Shown in pieces: positions 63,318 to 64,000 of a DNA stretch of 64,000 bases. This stretch comes from Fodinisporobacter ferrooxydans (GTDB taxonomy: Bacteria; Bacillota; Bacilli; Tumebacillales; MYW30-H2). Under the pieces are notes generated by a model. It was given only the letters and a program-made list of their open reading frames with translations, had not been told where the DNA came from and searched no databases. The stretch lies in assembly GCF_022818495.1 (NCBI RefSeq), contig NZ_CP089291.1, positions 1,396,501-1,460,500 on the forward strand. Reading direction: 5' to 3'. The translations under genes were made by a program, and so were the position numbers. Position 1 is the stretch's first letter; every line of letters begins with the position of its first letter.

Positions 63318-64000
63318 CTATCTCAATGCCAGACCGCACTCCGGGGCGATGATCCGGATGACTTCGGCATCGATCTGTTCTTTTTTGTTTTGGCTGCCAT
63401 ATAATAGGGCGTGCATAGCCAATAAATTAATCAGGCGTGGATATCCATTGGAACAGGCACTAACAGCTTCTATTGCGTCTTCCGTGAAAATCGGATATTT
63501 CGCCCCGGCATAGGCAAGGTGATGCTCCATATATCCCTTGACCTCTTCCTTATCCAGCGGCTCGACCTGATGTCGAACCAAAAGCCGCTGGGATAAGGAT
63601 CTATGTGGGTTTAACGACAGACGGTCCCGTAAGTAAGGCCAGCCGCATATAAGAAGGACAAAAGGATTCTGGGTATCCATGTGAAAATTAAAGAGCAGGC
63701 TCAAATCTTGTAAAAAGACATCTTTGGCCATTTGCATCTCGTCAAGGATGAAAACCGGCGTAATCTTTTGTTCGTAGAACAAACGGCTAATCGCCTGTTG
63801 GATTTGGCGAAACAGATCCACTTTCCGACTTTGTGGCTGTTCTCCTAGGCCGAAGGCCAATCCACGGTAAAAGTCAGTTACTGTTCCTGTAGACAACGGG
63901 AAATAGATGACCTTGTAGAGCGATTGGCCCAAGCCTTCGGCAAATGCACCCAAGGCGTAGGTTTTACCGGCTCCCGGGTCGCCGACAACAAGTGCCATGC
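63318..64000 (-). CDS. ExeA/TniB-type AAA ATPase, N-terminus outside the window
   Basis: About 226 residues. The Walker A GDPGAGKT starts near the visible N-terminus, the Walker B is PVFILDEMQMAK, and the sensor region and C-terminal winged part (CSNGYPRLINLLAMHALLYGSQNKK) follow. ExeA-type proteins normally have 35-40 residues before the P-loop, so the gene very likely starts beyond 64000 although an ATG is visible at 63998. Such ATPases act as target-selection partners of DDE transposases (TnsC/TniB). Confidence 0.82.
   Translation of the reverse strand, partial: MALVVGDPGAGKTYALGAFAEGLGQSLYKVIYFPLSTGTVTDFYRGLAFGLGEQPQSRKVDLFRQIQQAISRLFYEQKITPVFILDEMQMAKDVFLQDLSLLFNFHMDTQNPFVLLICGWPYLRDRLSLNPHRSLSQRLLVRHQVEPLDKEEVKGYMEHHLAYAGAKYPIFTEDAIEAVSACSNGYPRLINLLAMHALLYGSQNKKEQIDAEVIRIIAPECGLALR

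Larger units (their letters stand above)
62657..64000 (-). mobile_element. End of a TnsB/TnsC-like transposon (DUF5348-ExeA module)
   Basis: The likely end begins TGTGAATTTGCACAATAAAT at 62657, where the symporter frame breaks. ATTTGCA recurs at 62662, 62686 and 62762 like the repeated transposase-binding sites of Tn7/Mu-type ends. Inside lie a DUF5348 gene and an ExeA-type ATPase gene, both reading toward this end; the transposase would lie beyond 64000. Confidence 0.6.

Overview
The window comes from the chromosome of an endospore-forming Bacillota. The first 36 kb follow the Bacillus order almost gene for gene: the S10-spc-alpha ribosomal protein block, then cwlD, salA, gerD, kbaA and pdaB, and later sigW-rsiW-cdaA-cdaR-glmM-glmS with a glmS ribozyme. 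Differences from B. subtilis are that rpsD sits inside the alpha operon, the ECF-transporter genes usually found between rplQ and truA are absent, and an LCP-family gene lies between salA and gerD. A lineage such as Alicyclobacillaceae or a relative is plausible, but no species can be named from sequence alone.

Layout: 1-13.5 kb holds ribosomal proteins, secY, adk, map, infA and rpoA. 13.5-15.6 kb holds truA and rplM-rpsI with an L13-leader-like structure. 15.7-24.8 kb is a sporulation and envelope block (cwlD, salA, LCP protein, gerD, kbaA, pdaB, a SpoIIM-like gene, dedA) ending with mnmH. 24.9-28 kb is an APS-reductase type sulfate assimilation operon (cysH, a TSUP permease, sat) behind a promoter with a palindromic operator candidate. 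28.1-36.1 kb joins an ECF sigma factor and its anti-sigma factor (sigma-W-type promoter visible) to c-di-AMP synthesis (cdaA-cdaR) and amino-sugar synthesis (glmM, glmS).

From 36.1 kb to the end the window is accessory DNA. It starts with a DUF262 gene, decayed fragments (a phosphoesterase start, a RadC-like pseudogene, a plasmid-type hypothetical), and a four-gene type I restriction-modification operon whose HsdS carries an extra C-terminal domain and whose last gene is a YgjP-type metallopeptidase. Then follows a graveyard of mobile elements: an IS1634-type element abuts a broken IS21 istA; that istA is itself split by a recombinase-in-trio (RIT) element with three tyrosine recombinases; an IS4/IS701-like element separates a LysR gene from dcyD; dcyD is split by an IS4-type element that is itself split by an IS1380 element; and a sodium/solute symporter gene is cut by the end of a transposon carrying DUF5348 and ExeA-type ATPase genes. 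Target duplications can be read for several of these, so the insertion order is largely reconstructable.

The most unusual items are the HsdS C-terminal fusion, the standalone DUF262 gene with an AGCAGCT repeat array at its promoter, the RIT element in IS21, a glmS ribozyme more than 400 nt from its gene with terminator-like hairpins between, and a recurring pattern of short tandem duplications in intergenic gaps.
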